A stretch of 64,000 nucleotides of DNA, taken from assembly GCF_009718825.1 (NCBI RefSeq), contig NZ_WNHB01000014.1, forward strand, positions 1 through 64,000. The letters are read 5' to 3'. Shown here piece after piece: positions 49,314 through 59,410 of this stretch. Under the pieces are notes generated by a model. That model saw only the letters and a program-made list of their open reading frames with translations, was not told where the DNA came from and made no database searches. Within the stretch, counting starts at the first letter, position 1. Each line of letters begins with the position of its first letter. A program made the translations under genes and the position numbers. This stretch comes from Terrilactibacillus tamarindi (lineage in GTDB: Bacteria; Bacillota; Bacilli; Bacillales; Sporolactobacillaceae).

Positions 49314-49335
49314 TTCCACATAACCCCTTAGCCGT

Positions 49336-49773
49336 TTATTGTCTTATAAACTTTAGTGCACCCGTTTCGTCCATCTTTTGCAATTCTTTCTTTTTTTGGT
49401 TCATTTTATGATGAGAAAGCTGCGACTGCTTTAAACGTTCATATTTTTTAATTTCTATATTTTTTCCTTGTAAAATATCTTGAAATTGTTCTAAACGTTG
49501 CTTCACTTCTTCATACTGTTTGATTTGTTCTTGTATCTTCCTATCAAACGAATCAATCGTATCTAATTCACGCGTGATCTGATGAATGGAAATAGATTCG
49601 TTAAATTTTTCTTGCAAAGAAGATTGAATGGTATTCTTTTTTTCTATTAATTGAAATAAACGATGCGCTAATTGCTCAAATAATTGATAGACAGTTTGAT
49701 ATTCTATTTCTAATTGCCTTTTTTCACTTTCTGCTAAATTCAAAACCCGTTCTAAAGAAAACTCAAACGCCAT
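49336..49773 (-). CDS. fliJ: Flagellar export chaperone/stalk FliJ
   Basis: 145-residue, almost wholly coiled-coil protein linking the FliI hexamer to FlhA. Opening FEFSLERVLNLAESEKRQLE matches the family. Start overlaps the end of fliI by 11 bases. Confidence 0.92.
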   Translation of the reverse strand: MAFEFSLERVLNLAESEKRQLEIEYQTVYQLFEQLAHRLFQLIEKKNTIQSSLQEKFNESISIHQITRELDTIDSFDRKIQEQIKQYEEVKQRLEQFQDILQGKNIEIKKYERLKQSQLSHHKMNQKKKELQKMDETGALKFIRQ

Positions 49774-51088
49774 TTATACCACCCTCTCCAAATTGATGTA
49801 TCAATTGGGATATCGATTCTTGTTGAGAAATGGATTTTTTCTCATCCTGTTTTAAAAATTGTAGGATAGAAGGATAATGTTTCACAGCATCATCAATTTC
49901 CTTCGAGGTTCCAGCTTTATATGCCCCAATCTGAATGAGATCTTCTGAATCGACATATTTAGCAAGTAACGACCGAAATCGATTAGCCACCATCCGATGA
50001 TCTTGATCTACAATACCGCTCATTACGCGGCTTACACTTTTCAAAAGATTTACGGCAGGATATTGCCCTTTTTGAGCTAAAGCTCTATCCAGAACAATAT
50101 GACCATCCAAAATTCCTCTTGCGGTGTCTGAGATCGGTTCATCTAAATCATCTCCATCAACAAGTACCGTATAAAAAGCTGTAATTGATCCATTTTGATC
50201 TGTTCCTGTACGTTCTAATAACTGTGGGAGAAGAGCAAACACAGATGGTGGATAGCCTTTTGTTGTTGGAGGTTCACCGACTGCAAGTCCAATTTCACGT
50301 TGGGCCATAGCAACCCTCGTTAAAGAGTCCATCATCATCAAGACATTTTTACCTTGCGACCGAAAATATTCCGCTATCGCAGTAGCCGTCATCGCACCTT
50401 TTATTCGTTTAAGTGCGGGTTGGTCACTCGTTGCCACAACGACAATTGATCTTGCCATTCCTTCTTTTCCTAGGTCCTTTTCTAGAAATTCCCGGACCTC
50501 ACGACCCCGTTCTCCTATAAGCGCAATGACATTCAAGTCTGCTGATGTATTTCGAGCAATCATACCCATTAACGTACTCTTTCCGACACCACTACCGGCA
50601 AATATACCAACCCGTTGCCCTTTTCCGACTGTTAAAAGCGCATCAATTGATTTAACTCCAAGTTCAAGCTTTTCAGTAATTCTTGGCCGAGTTAGTGGAT
50701 CGGGCGGCGATTGACTTGTCTGTACTTGGTCAAATCCATTCGGAATTTCAAAACCATCTAAAGGATGACCAAGACTATCACATACATGTCCAATTAATTT
50801 CTCACTAACTTTTATTTGCAGAGGTTTTCCTGTTGTTTCGACTAGACTTCCTGGTGCAATTTGTGTGACATCTGTATAAGGCATAAGCAAAATATTTTCG
50901 TCTCGAAAACCTACCACTTCAGCCTTAATTTTCTTATTGTTTTTTTTAATTGTTATGATACATACATCACCGATGGACGAAGCAGGTCCCTTAGATTCAA
51001 TCAGTAACCCAACTACTCTTGTGATTTTTCCAAAGCGTCGATACGTATCAATGGTTTTAATCTGTTGTGTTAAATCTGCTAAGTTCAT
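49763..51088 (-). CDS. fliI: Flagellar export ATPase FliI
   Basis: F1-beta-like hexameric ATPase energising export. 441 residues with Walker A AGSGVGKS (164-171), GERGREVREFLE, Walker B VLMMMDSLTR and the TDQNGSITAFYTVLVDGDD block. Start overlaps the fliH stop by ATGA. Confidence 0.97.
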   Translation of the reverse strand: MNLADLTQQIKTIDTYRRFGKITRVVGLLIESKGPASSIGDVCIITIKKNNKKIKAEVVGFRDENILLMPYTDVTQIAPGSLVETTGKPLQIKVSEKLIGHVCDSLGHPLDGFEIPNGFDQVQTSQSPPDPLTRPRITEKLELGVKSIDALLTVGKGQRVGIFAGSGVGKSTLMGMIARNTSADLNVIALIGERGREVREFLEKDLGKEGMARSIVVVATSDQPALKRIKGAMTATAIAEYFRSQGKNVLMMMDSLTRVAMAQREIGLAVGEPPTTKGYPPSVFALLPQLLERTGTDQNGSITAFYTVLVDGDDLDEPISDTARGILDGHIVLDRALAQKGQYPAVNLLKSVSRVMSGIVDQDHRMVANRFRSLLAKYVDSEDLIQIGAYKAGTSKEIDDAVKHYPSILQFLKQDEKKSISQQESISQLIHQFGEGGINGV

Positions 51089-51822
51089 TGGCTTTCCTCT
51101 AAATGATCTAACAACTTGGATTTAATAACGGATAATTGAGTATCCACACTTGCATCAATTTTTCCAAGTGGTGTTTCGATCACACAATCGTTATCGTTAA
51201 AATCCATGTCACAGTGGATAAAAAGTTGAGATTGTTTCATGTACGTCTGCAGTTCATCAAAACAGTCATTTAAATAGTCAAACCACTTTGGAGAAACTGT
51301 GATATGGATTTCATTCTGATCTTTCACTTCATTTACAGCTTTCTTAACGAGACGGGTCCAGTTTTCTTTCTCGCTTTCTAATGATGTAGAAATAATTCTT
51401 TCTGCAATTTGTATGGATAAAAGAATGATATCTGGTTCAGCTTTCGATAGGATCTTTTGATACGTATGGTTGGCTTTATCGATAATGTTGCCTGCTTCTT
51501 TCAATTTGCCTGAATAAGTCTCATATCCTTCTAACTCACCTTTTGCAAAACCATCTTGATATCCTTCTTGACTTTTTTCTAAAACCTGTTGTTCACAGTA
51601 TGCTTTGAACTGTAATTCCTCTTGTTTTCTCTCTTCCAATTGTTGTTCACTTAGTCTTTTTGCTTGCGTGAGAATTTCATCAGCCTTTTGCTGGGCTTGT
51701 TGGATGATGATTTCAGGAGTCAGTTCAGCATCTGTTTGGTTAATTTCTTGGAGTTTGATAGTATCTAGCTTAATGATTTTTTTCTTTTCTCTATGAAAAG
51801 GCGACTTAATGACATTAGACAA
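51085..51822 (-). CDS. fliH: Flagellar export regulator FliH
   Basis: Negative regulator and C-ring tether of FliI. 245 residues: basic N-terminus, long helical region rich in Gln/Glu, and a C-terminal V-ATPase E-like domain. I choose the TTG at 51822 (MSNVIKSPF) because the GGGGGAG ribosome site abuts the in-frame ATG at 51831 and fits the TTG spacing. Overlaps fliG. Confidence 0.88.
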   Translation of the reverse strand: MSNVIKSPFHREKKKIIKLDTIKLQEINQTDAELTPEIIIQQAQQKADEILTQAKRLSEQQLEERKQEELQFKAYCEQQVLEKSQEGYQDGFAKGELEGYETYSGKLKEAGNIIDKANHTYQKILSKAEPDIILLSIQIAERIISTSLESEKENWTRLVKKAVNEVKDQNEIHITVSPKWFDYLNDCFDELQTYMKQSQLFIHCDMDFNDNDCVIETPLGKIDASVDTQLSVIKSKLLDHLEESQ

Positions 51823-52825
51823 TAATATCATCTCCCCCGCCGCGTGCGATCACAATTTCGCCGGCATCTTCAAGTTTTCGAATGATATTAACGATCCGTG
51901 TTTGTGCTTCTTCCACATCTCGTAATCTTACGGGTCCCATAAATTCCATTTCTTCACGGAAAGTTTCTGCCATTCTCTCTGACATATTCGAGAATAATAC
52001 CTTTCTCACTTCTTCACTGGCTGTTTTCAATGCAAGGACAAGATCTTCATTATCGGTTTCTCTGATGATGCGTTGTATGGCACGATCATCAAGGACGATA
52101 ATGTCCTCAAAGACAAACATACGATTTTTTATCTCATCGGCTAGATCGGGATCCTGCGAACCAAGATGATCTAAAATGTTTCTCTCAGTTGTACGATCAA
52201 CTCCATTTAAGACATCAACAATAGCGGCAATCCCACCTGTTTGCGTATAGTCCTGAGTGACCGCCGTCGAAGAAAGTTTCTTTTCTAATACACGTTCCAC
52301 TTGGCTGATCACTTCAGGTGACGTTCGATCCATTGTTGCGATCCTTCTAGCTATATCTGCTTGACGTTCTTGAGGGAGTGCTGACAGAATTTGGGCTGCT
52401 TGATCTGGATTTAAATAAGATAGGACTAAAGCAATTGTCTGTGGATGCTCCTGCTGAATAAAATTCAAAATTTGATGGGCATCTGTCTTTCTCATAAAGT
52501 CAAAAGGTTTAACTTGAAGTGTCGATGTTAACCGATTGATAACATCTATTGCCGCTTCAGGCCCAATGGCTTTCTCTAATATTTTTTTAGCGTAGCCAAT
52601 TCCACCTTGTGAAATGTATTCTTGTGCCATGGCTGTTTGAAAAAACTCATCAACCACTTGTGCCTTTGTATCCTTATCAATCGTTCTGACTTGAGATATT
52701 TCGAGAGTTAAATCTTCCATTTCCTGATCGGTTAAGTGTTTGAAAACTTGAGCTGAGACCTCGGCACCTAATGTAATCAATAAAATAGCCGCCTTTTGTC
52801 GTCCTGTTATCTCTTTATGCTTCAT
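51815..52825 (-). CDS. fliG: Flagellar motor switch protein FliG
   Basis: Torque-generating C-ring protein contacting MotA and FliF. 336 residues: FliG N, middle (with an EHPQTIALVLSYL motif) and C-terminal domains with the charged torque helix around DDRAIQRIIRETD. Start follows AAGGAGGG. Confidence 0.97.
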   Translation of the reverse strand: MKHKEITGRQKAAILLITLGAEVSAQVFKHLTDQEMEDLTLEISQVRTIDKDTKAQVVDEFFQTAMAQEYISQGGIGYAKKILEKAIGPEAAIDVINRLTSTLQVKPFDFMRKTDAHQILNFIQQEHPQTIALVLSYLNPDQAAQILSALPQERQADIARRIATMDRTSPEVISQVERVLEKKLSSTAVTQDYTQTGGIAAIVDVLNGVDRTTERNILDHLGSQDPDLADEIKNRMFVFEDIIVLDDRAIQRIIRETDNEDLVLALKTASEEVRKVLFSNMSERMAETFREEMEFMGPVRLRDVEEAQTRIVNIIRKLEDAGEIVIARGGGDDIIV

Positions 52826-52838
52826 ATGTCAGCCCTCC

Positions 52839-54434
52839 TTAATCCTCAGAAAGCCAGCTTCTAAGTAATTTAACAAATTCAGTTGGATTCTGATTTGCCA
52901 TTTGTTCCAATTGTCGGTATTTATTTTTTTCGGGTGTTTCCGATTCAATTGCTTCTTCAAGATTTGCTACTTTTGAATTTGATAGAGGTTGATCGTTACC
53001 ATCATCCTCCTGAACTTCATTTCTTTTCCTTAACAATAAGATAATCAACAAAATAATGACTGCAAGTAAAATACCACCAGCAATATAAAACCAAAGATGC
53101 GATTGCTTTGGGGCTGGATTGGTGTTAGCCGTTTTCCCATTAAACTTACCGACAGAAACTACAGACTTTTGACTAATTGTGGCTGGATCTAATTCAGCCC
53201 CTTGGCTGTTTGTTAATGAAGTTTTAATAATTGTGTTTAAAATTTCTTTTACATCATTAACACTCTGTGCAGATAAAGATGTTGGTTGATTCGGCTTAGG
53301 CGGCTCAACCATGACCTGAATGCCAATGTCTTTAATTGTATAAGGGCTATTAACAATCGTTCGATGAATACGATTAAATTCATTATTAATTCGTTCCTCG
53401 ACTTTTTTATAATTACCATTTGAATTCGTGTTTCCCTGGTACGTGGCAACGTCTTGATTTCCCGTTCCTACCTGTCCACCAGCACCATTCCCAGAATACG
53501 TTTCGGTAATTTTTTCAGATGATACCTGAAGACCTTCCATCGTCTGTTTATCAACAGGCTCAGCCAAATTTTCAGTTGATTTTTGCTGTGTAAAGTCAAG
53601 AGCTGTGCTCACATTGACAACGACTTTATCATTACCCATCATCATGCCAAGCATTTGACTTACTTTTTGTTGGATTCCTCTTTCAATATCTTGTTTTATT
53701 TGTCGTTGTTGATCATATTGAGCCAATGTTGATCCATCACCAGATGTTCCGTCAGACGTTTTGTCATAATAGTTAAAGTATTGATCAGTAATGACGATAT
53801 TATCTTCAGGGAGGTTAGGTACGCTTTTTGATACTAGATGATATAGGCCTTGAACTTGACTATTAGAAAGTTGATAACCTGGATTTAAGTTTAGAACAAT
53901 TGAAGCCGATGCCTTGGTTGCATCAGCATCCTGACCAACCCAAACGTTGCTATCAGGTAAGTTGATCATCACTTTAGCAGATTTAACACCTTTCGTTTGA
54001 GTAATTAAATGAGCAAGTTCCGTTTGCATGGCAGCACGTTCTAATACGTCGAATTCTTTATCTGTCATACCAAAACTGGCATTTTTACCAAAAAACGAAT
54101 AGTCAATTTCTCCGGATTTGGGTATACCTTCCGCTGCTAATTCTACTTTTAAACGATCGACTTCTTCTTTTGGAACACTAATGGTTGAACCTCCATTAGA
54201 TAACTTATAAGGTATTTTTTTACTATCTAACGTTTCTTTAATTTGCCCAGCTTCATCAGCAGATAAATTACTATATAACGGAGTATAGTGCTTTGCTGAC
54301 ATTAACATTGATAGAACAATCGATAGAATAATAACAAATAGTAAAGAGCCAATCATCCAACTCTTTTGTTTTTTAGTGGTACCCTGCCACTTTTCTTTTA
54401 TTAGCTTAAATAGGTTTAATGCTTTTTCTTTCAT
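52839..54434 (-). CDS. fliF: Flagellar MS-ring protein FliF
   Basis: Forms the membrane ring on which the basal body assembles. 531 residues with N-terminal (about 25-45) and C-terminal (about 445-465) membrane helices, ring-building motifs between, and a C-terminal FliG-binding tail. The ATG at 54434 is preceded by GGAGG; four in-frame codons upstream are rejected. Confidence 0.96.
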   Translation of the reverse strand: MKEKALNLFKLIKEKWQGTTKKQKSWMIGSLLFVIILSIVLSMLMSAKHYTPLYSNLSADEAGQIKETLDSKKIPYKLSNGGSTISVPKEEVDRLKVELAAEGIPKSGEIDYSFFGKNASFGMTDKEFDVLERAAMQTELAHLITQTKGVKSAKVMINLPDSNVWVGQDADATKASASIVLNLNPGYQLSNSQVQGLYHLVSKSVPNLPEDNIVITDQYFNYYDKTSDGTSGDGSTLAQYDQQRQIKQDIERGIQQKVSQMLGMMMGNDKVVVNVSTALDFTQQKSTENLAEPVDKQTMEGLQVSSEKITETYSGNGAGGQVGTGNQDVATYQGNTNSNGNYKKVEERINNEFNRIHRTIVNSPYTIKDIGIQVMVEPPKPNQPTSLSAQSVNDVKEILNTIIKTSLTNSQGAELDPATISQKSVVSVGKFNGKTANTNPAPKQSHLWFYIAGGILLAVIILLIILLLRKRNEVQEDDGNDQPLSNSKVANLEEAIESETPEKNKYRQLEQMANQNPTEFVKLLRSWLSED

Positions 54435-54477
54435 TGCGACCTCCATATCGTGCTATCAAGTCGAGTTGGCAGGGTGA

Positions 54478-54780
54478 TCATACTTGCATTCTCATAATTT
54501 CTTGATAAGCATCAATGGCTTTGTTTCTAAATTGCGAAGCTGTCTGCATAAGAACATCTGATTTAGCGAGCGAGATCATGACATTATGTAAGTCTTGATT
54601 CTTACCAGAGATAAGATCTGTGACTGCTTGATCCGATTCTTTTTGAGATTCATTCAGAGCACTGATGGCTTTGTCAAATACGTTTGAAAAAGATGTTGAT
54701 GTTTTGCTAACAGATGAATCTGTTTTTGAAGATGTAATGACGTTCTGAAGTCCCTTCATATTAATAGCTGATATATCCAC
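54478..54780 (-). CDS. fliE: Hook-basal body complex protein FliE
   Basis: 100-residue adaptor between the MS ring and rod. The C-terminal DLHNVMISLAKSDVLMQTA and NKAIDAYQEIMRMQV segments are diagnostic. GTG start with a weak purine-rich site. Confidence 0.92.
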   Translation of the reverse strand: MDISAINMKGLQNVITSSKTDSSVSKTSTSFSNVFDKAISALNESQKESDQAVTDLISGKNQDLHNVMISLAKSDVLMQTASQFRNKAIDAYQEIMRMQV

Positions 54781-54791
54781 CGTTTAATTAC

Positions 54792-55238
54792 CTACTTTCC
54801 AATTTCAAGTGCTTTCGTTAGCATGCTTTTATTTGCATTCATGACTGTGACATTCGCTTCATAAGACCTTTGTGAATTCATCAGATCCACCATTTCTTTC
54901 AATGGATCTACATTAGGCGTTCTAACATATCCATTATTATCAGCATCTGGATTATTCGGTTCATAGGTCATGTTAAAAGGTGTTTGATCCTCCGTTACTT
55001 TTGTAACTTTAACTCCACTTCCCGTAGAAGACCCTACTGCTTGATTTAAAAACGATTGAAACGAGCTATTAGCTGGTGACATTTCCACAATTTTTCGCCG
55101 GTAAGGCTGCCATTCTCCATTTACTTGCTTATCCCTCGTGGTATCAGCGTTGGCAATATTAGAAGAAATAACATCCATACGTAGCCTTTGAGCTGTTAAT
55201 CCAGAAGCAGAGATATTTAAACCATTAAACATCCCCAT
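54792..55238 (-). CDS. flgC: Flagellar rod protein FlgC
   Basis: Proximal rod subunit, 148 residues: N-terminal GLNISASGLTAQRLRMDV and SSNIANADTTR, C-terminal DLMNSQRSYEANVTVMNA. One base separates it from flgB. Confidence 0.95.
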   Translation of the reverse strand: MGMFNGLNISASGLTAQRLRMDVISSNIANADTTRDKQVNGEWQPYRRKIVEMSPANSSFQSFLNQAVGSSTGSGVKVTKVTEDQTPFNMTYEPNNPDADNNGYVRTPNVDPLKEMVDLMNSQRSYEANVTVMNANKSMLTKALEIGK

Positions 55239-55239
55239 T

Positions 55240-55620
55240 CTAGTTTCCTCCTAATACAGTTTTAAATTGATTAAACTTGTGATTAATAGCGGTTTCAAGG
55301 GCCTGGTAATGAATTTGATTTTGAGCCAATGTCGTCATTTGGGCATCAATGTCGACATTATTTCCATTACTTTGAATCGCACCAGCCGTACTATTTATAA
55401 TATGGTACTCTGCATGATCACCTGAAAATGAGAGATGCCGTGTTTCCGTTTTTTTTGCCTGCATAGCATGGTCAAGTTCATCTTGGAAAACAACTTGCTT
55501 CGCCTTATAATTTGGAGTATCCACATTCGAAACATTCTGAGCCGTTACATTTTGGATCGCAACGGAACGGTTCATCGCTTTTTCTATTTTTGGTATCCAT
55601 GTATTTGAGAAAATATCCAT
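55240..55620 (-). CDS. flgB: Flagellar rod protein FlgB
   Basis: Proximal rod subunit, 126 residues, with AIQNVTAQNVSNVDTPNYK and the C-terminal LAQNQIHYQALETAINHKF. First gene of the fla/che operon; GGAGG precedes the ATG. Confidence 0.95.
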   Translation of the reverse strand: MDIFSNTWIPKIEKAMNRSVAIQNVTAQNVSNVDTPNYKAKQVVFQDELDHAMQAKKTETRHLSFSGDHAEYHIINSTAGAIQSNGNNVDIDAQMTTLAQNQIHYQALETAINHKFNQFKTVLGGN

Positions 55621-55654
55621 TACGAACCTCCTAATACTACAAATCTATAACATT

Positions 55655-55682
55655 ATTTTAACAATAATTCGTGCTTTGTCTA
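55655..55682 (-). promoter_or_regulatory. Possible proximal flgB promoter
   Basis: Minus-strand TAGACA (55677-55682), 16-bp spacer ending TGT, TAAAAT (55655-55660). It would give a 28-nt leader. Confidence 0.45.
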
Positions 55683-55750
55683 CGTATTTCAACCAAATTC
55701 TACATTTTGTTCATAATAAAATTCTATTGATTTAGGTATATAGAACTATT

Positions 55751-55780
55751 TGTATATCATATTTATTTCTATATTGTCAA
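55751..55780 (-). promoter_or_regulatory. SigA-type promoter of the fla/che operon
   Basis: Minus-strand consensus TTGACA (55775-55780), 18-bp spacer ending in TGA, and TATACA (55751-55756). Predicted leader about 124 nt. The -35 lies within a short palindrome TATTGACAATA. Confidence 0.65.
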
Positions 55781-55935
55781 TAGACATTCCTCCCCTCTAT
55801 TACGACATTTTTTTTACAAACATGTGACATTGCTAAATGAAAATATGACCTCCTAATTATCTTTTTTTACAATAAAGAAAACTTGCCGATTGCGGGGTCT
55901 ATAAGACGCAGACACCTTTATACTTTCTTAAAGAG

Positions 55936-55975
55936 CAAAAAAAGGGTCTATCCGTTACTAACGGATAGACCCTTT
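55936..55975 (-). terminator. Terminator after codY
   Basis: Arms 55941-55956 and 55960-55975 pair over 16 bp with a 3-nt loop; seven T residues follow on the minus strand. It separates the hslVU-codY operon from fla/che. Confidence 0.95.
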
Positions 55976-55992
55976 AGAAAGTTTAGTTTGAC

Positions 55993-56769
55993 TTATTCAC
56001 CTTTTATACGATTTAATTCAAATAAAAATTTGTCATTTAAAACTTTAATATATGTTCCTTTCATTCCAAGAGATCGAGATTCAATGACACCCGCACTTTC
56101 AAGTTTTCTCAATGCATTAACGATAACCGAACGAGTAATACCTACTCGGTCAGCTATTTTACTTGCAACAAGTAAACCTTCTTTGCCATCTAATTCTTCA
56201 AAAATATGCTCGATTGCCTCTAATTCACTATAAGATAATGAGCTAATGGCCATTTGGACAATCGCTTTTTCACGAGCTTCTTCTTCAATTTCTTCGGTTT
56301 TTTCTCGAAGAATTTCCATACCAACGACTGTTGCTCCATATTCAGCTAGAATTAAATCTTCATCTGTGAACTCTTTAGAAATTCGTGAAAGTACTAATGT
56401 ACCAAGGCGTTCTCCACCACCAACAATTGGGACTATAGTCGTCAAACCATTAGAGAATAATTCTTTATTTTCTGTAGGAAAAGCAGTAAATGGACTATTT
56501 ACATCAAGGTTTGAAGAAGTTTCTCTTATCGTAAATAAGCTTTGTGTATACTCCTCCGGAAATTGTTTGCTTTCAAACATGTTTTTTACACGATCATTTT
56601 CAATTTCGAGTTTTAGAGATAGACCTAAAAGTTTACCACGGCGACTGACGACAAATGTATTTGTTTCAATAATGTCTCTTAAAGTTTCGGCCATTTCATT
56701 AAAATTAACTGGTGTTTTTGCTCCTTGAAGCATACTATTGATCTTTCTTGTTTTTTCTAATAATGACAT
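55993..56769 (-). CDS. codY: Global regulator CodY
   Basis: GTP- and branched-chain-amino-acid-sensing repressor of starvation genes, including motility genes in B. subtilis. 258 residues: GAF domain (1-155) with [10 protein letters not shown] and [16 protein letters not shown], linker helix, and a winged-helix domain with [19 protein letters not shown]. The C-terminal half is nearly invariant relative to B. subtilis. Confidence 0.98.
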   Translation of the reverse strand: MSLLEKTRKINSMLQGAKTPVNFNEMAETLRDIIETNTFVVSRRGKLLGLSLKLEIENDRVKNMFESKQFPEEYTQSLFTIRETSSNLDVNSPFTAFPTENKELFSNGLTTIVPIVGGGERLGTLVLSRISKEFTDEDLILAEYGATVVGMEILREKTEEIEEEAREKAIVQMAISSLSYSELEAIEHIFEELDGKEGLLVASKIADRVGITRSVIVNALRKLESAGVIESRSLGMKGTYIKVLNDKFLFELNRIKGE

Positions 56770-56835
56770 AAATACTTCCTCCTGATATTTGATTATTAAA
56801 CATTGACAATTCTAAAAATCAACTAAGATTAACAC

Positions 56836-56859
56836 CGTTCAAAAGGATAGCTTTGAACG
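56836..56859 (-). other. Hairpin between hslU and codY
   Basis: CGTTCAAA/TTTGAACG stem (8 bp) in the 138-bp gap; no T tract follows, so it is more likely an RNA processing or stability element than a terminator. Confidence 0.4.
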
Positions 56860-56907
56860 ATAAAACACATAAGAATTGAAGGCTTTAATGAATATTAAAA
56901 AATGGAA

Positions 56908-58299
56908 TTATAAAATGTATTGACTTAAATCCCTGTTTTTTACAATACTAGATAGTTTTTCTTCGACATACTCTGGTGTAATGGTTATTTCCTCTAAAGT
57001 TATTTCAGGTGCTTCAAAAGATAAATCCTCAAGCAACTTTTCTAAAATAGTATGTAACCGTCTTGCACCAATGTTTTCCGTCTCTTGATTCACTTCATAA
57101 GCAATCGAAGCAAGCTTATAAATAGCTTCGTCAGAAAATTTAATATTCATACCTTCAGTTTTTAATAATGCTTGATATTGTTTTAATAATGCATTATTTG
57201 GTTCAACTAAAATATTGACAAAATCATCAACAGACAAGCTCGATAATTCAACACGTATTGGGAACCGTCCCTGAAGTTCTGGAATCAGATCAGATGGTTT
57301 AGATAGATGAAAAGCTCCCGCTGCAATAAATAAAATATAATCCGTCTTAACAGCGCCATATTTCGTCATCACAGTCGAACCTTCAACGATAGGAAGAATG
57401 TCTCTCTGAACACCTTCTCTAGAAACTTCACCTGAATTTTGCCCTTTCCCGGTAATTTTATCTATTTCGTCGATAAAAATGATGCCCGTTTCCTCGGCTC
57501 TAGAAACCGCCTCTTGTGTTACTTCATCCATATCTATAAGCTTTAAGGCGGCATTTTGAGTTAGGACCTTTCTAGCTTCTTTAACGGTTAGTTTCCTTTT
57601 TTTCTTTTTCTTTGGTACGACACTGCTCAACATGTCCTGAAAGTTAATACCTGCTTGTTCCATACCCGAGTTTTGAAACATGTCAAACATGCCACTCGTC
57701 TGTGTTTCTTCTACCTCAATGGTAACCATGTGATCTTCAAGTTCTCCAAGTTCTAGAAGTCTTGCTGTTTGTTTTCGCTTTTCTTTTATCGAGTCCGTTA
57801 TTTCTTCTTCCGTTTCCTGTTCGGATTTTTGACCACTAAACAACATTTCTAATGGATTCTTGGCCGTACTCGTTTTTGATTTCCCAGGAACTAGCAACTT
57901 AACAAGCTCTTTATTAGCTGTATCTTTTGCTTTCGATTGAACGTTTGCCATTTTTTCTTCTTTAACTAATCGAATAGCTGTTTCTACGAGATCCCTGACC
58001 ATCGACTCAACATCTCTACCAACGTACCCGACTTCTGTAAATTTTGTCGCTTCCAATTTAACAAATGGGGCTCCTACTAACTTGGCTAAACGTCTAGCAA
58101 TCTCAGTTTTCCCAACCCCAGTAGGTCCTATCATGAGGATATTTTTAGGAACAATTTCTTCACGCATTTTGTCATCTAACAGAGTTCGGCGATAGCGATT
58201 CCTTAATGCAACTGCTACAGCTCGTTTTGCTTTATCTTGACCGATAATAAATTGATCTAATTTCTGAACAATTTGCTTAGGTGTCAATGATGATGCCAT
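56908..58299 (-). CDS. hslU: HslU (ClpY) AAA+ unfoldase
   Basis: ATPase ring that unfolds substrates for HslV. 463 residues with Walker A GPTGVGKT (58-65), inserted I domain (about 110-245), Walker [10 protein letters not shown] and the sensor R in [13 protein letters not shown]-terminal end QYIL fits the HslV-activating tail. AAGGAGG precedes the ATG, 16 nt after hslV. Confidence 0.97.
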   Translation of the reverse strand: MASSLTPKQIVQKLDQFIIGQDKAKRAVAVALRNRYRRTLLDDKMREEIVPKNILMIGPTGVGKTEIARRLAKLVGAPFVKLEATKFTEVGYVGRDVESMVRDLVETAIRLVKEEKMANVQSKAKDTANKELVKLLVPGKSKTSTAKNPLEMLFSGQKSEQETEEEITDSIKEKRKQTARLLELGELEDHMVTIEVEETQTSGMFDMFQNSGMEQAGINFQDMLSSVVPKKKKKRKLTVKEARKVLTQNAALKLIDMDEVTQEAVSRAEETGIIFIDEIDKITGKGQNSGEVSREGVQRDILPIVEGSTVMTKYGAVKTDYILFIAAGAFHLSKPSDLIPELQGRFPIRVELSSLSVDDFVNILVEPNNALLKQYQALLKTEGMNIKFSDEAIYKLASIAYEVNQETENIGARRLHTILEKLLEDLSFEAPEITLEEITITPEYVEEKLSSIVKNRDLSQYIL

Positions 58300-58315
58300 C
58301 GGAAATCCTCCTTAT

Positions 58316-58858
58316 TTATAACTCTTCGACAATAATATGATCATTCGTAAACACACAGATTTCTCCTGCAATGCGCAAGGCTTCTTTAGCAATCTCGCTC
58401 GCTGTCAAATTCTCTCCACCATAACTCTTCAGCGCCCTTCCAGCAGCAAGGGCATAGTTACCACCTGAACCAATGGCTAGTATTCCATCATCTGGTTCAA
58501 TGACTTCCCCTGTACCTGAAACGAGTAATAAATCCTTCTTATCCATGACAATTAACATGGCCTCAAGCTGCCGTAACATCTTATCGTTTCGCCATTCCTT
58601 GGCTAACTCTACGGCTGCCCTTTGCAAGTTTCCATTGTATTCTTCTAGTCGGCCTTCAAACTTCTCATATAAAGTAAAGGCATCGGCTACAGATCCAGCA
58701 AATCCTGCAATAACTCGCCCATTGTATAGTTTACGCACTTTTCTTGCAGAATGTTTCATAATAACAGATTGACCAAGAGTGACCTGTCCATCACCCGCCA
58801 TTGCACTGTTCCCTTTATACTGAATCGCAAAGATTGTCGTTGCATGAAATGTTTCCAA
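58316..58858 (-). CDS. hslV: HslV (ClpQ) peptidase
   Basis: Proteasome-related peptidase partner of HslU. I place the start at a TTG (58856-58858) supported by GGGGGA seven bases upstream. It gives [10 protein letters not shown] and 180 residues, matching Bacillus ClpQ length, where the B. subtilis start is MSSFHATTIF. The GDGQVTLG and [13 protein letters not shown] motifs are intact. Which residue becomes the N-terminal nucleophile is unclear because residue 2 is Glu rather than Ser. Confidence 0.93.
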   Translation of the reverse strand: METFHATTIFAIQYKGNSAMAGDGQVTLGQSVIMKHSARKVRKLYNGRVIAGFAGSVADAFTLYEKFEGRLEEYNGNLQRAAVELAKEWRNDKMLRQLEAMLIVMDKKDLLLVSGTGEVIEPDDGILAIGSGGNYALAAGRALKSYGGENLTASEIAKEALRIAGEICVFTNDHIIVEEL

Positions 58859-59410
58859 GAATCCATCCCCCTTACCCTTTCTTAAGATCAATCATAACCG
58901 TGTCCTCAAAACACCCATACATCATCAATGATAAATGTCTTAGCTTAAACAAATTCTTCACCAAAGATACATATGGATGAAATGTTTCTTTATATTCGTA
59001 ATTATGTGATCTATTAGTTTGACTCTCCTAAAAGCGAAAGAAAACAAGTAGAAGTCAGAGCTATATTGACAATGTTACATTGGCCAAAAAAGTTTTTTCA
59101 AAACATAAAACACGCTTAAACAATGTATCTTTTGATTAAAGATAGGAAAACGCATTCAAACATATCCTTTATTAAGTAAATGAAATTCAATTTAAGAGAC
59201 AAAGACATATGAAAGCAGCACAAACGTAAGAACCATCAATGAACAAAAATAGATCTTGCTTCACCAATGTTCTAACCTGACTGCTTTCGCTTGCCATTCT
59301 TTATGACTACTTTTGCTTTATCCGTTTGTTACTCATAGATCAATAAAAAATATTTTTATGTTTTGAATATCCTAAATATTATCACAACTATCACACGTTA
59401 GCAACTCTGT
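58859..59410 (-). other. Gap where codV/xerC is expected
   Basis: 552 bp between hslV and trmFO, AT-rich, with stops in all frames I read. The tyrosine recombinase gene codV normally found here is absent and I saw no recognisable remnant. It contains a short CAATGTAACATTG palindrome near 59086-59098 and must hold the hslV promoter, which I could not identify. Confidence 0.7.

Larger units (their letters stand above)
55621..55992 (-). other. Intergenic region codY–flgB
   Basis: 372 bp, very AT-rich. It holds the codY terminator, two SigA-like promoter candidates for the fla/che operon, and the flgB ribosome site. I found no SigD-type promoter and no convincing CodY box. No gene seen. Confidence 0.7.

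Noticed and set aside
55690-55730. Possible CodY box upstream of flgB
   Set aside because: The AATTTT-containing stretch matches the CodY consensus at only about half its positions. CodY control of fla/che is known in B. subtilis but not supported by this sequence alone.
55621-55870. SigD-type promoter before flgB
   Set aside because: TAAA is present but no GCCGATAT-like -10 follows at the right distance.
56246-56728. 160-codon plus-strand open frame opposite codY
   Set aside because: Antisense shadow of the highly conserved CodY frame, with no credible ribosome site or family match.
59000-59040. CtsR-like heptamers upstream of hslV
   Set aside because: Only one GTCAAA is present and its partner does not match in sequence or spacing.
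59187-59297. 36-codon minus-strand frame in the hslV–trmFO gap
   Set aside because: Only a weak AAAGA precedes its ATG and no similarity is recognisable; likely chance in the gap.
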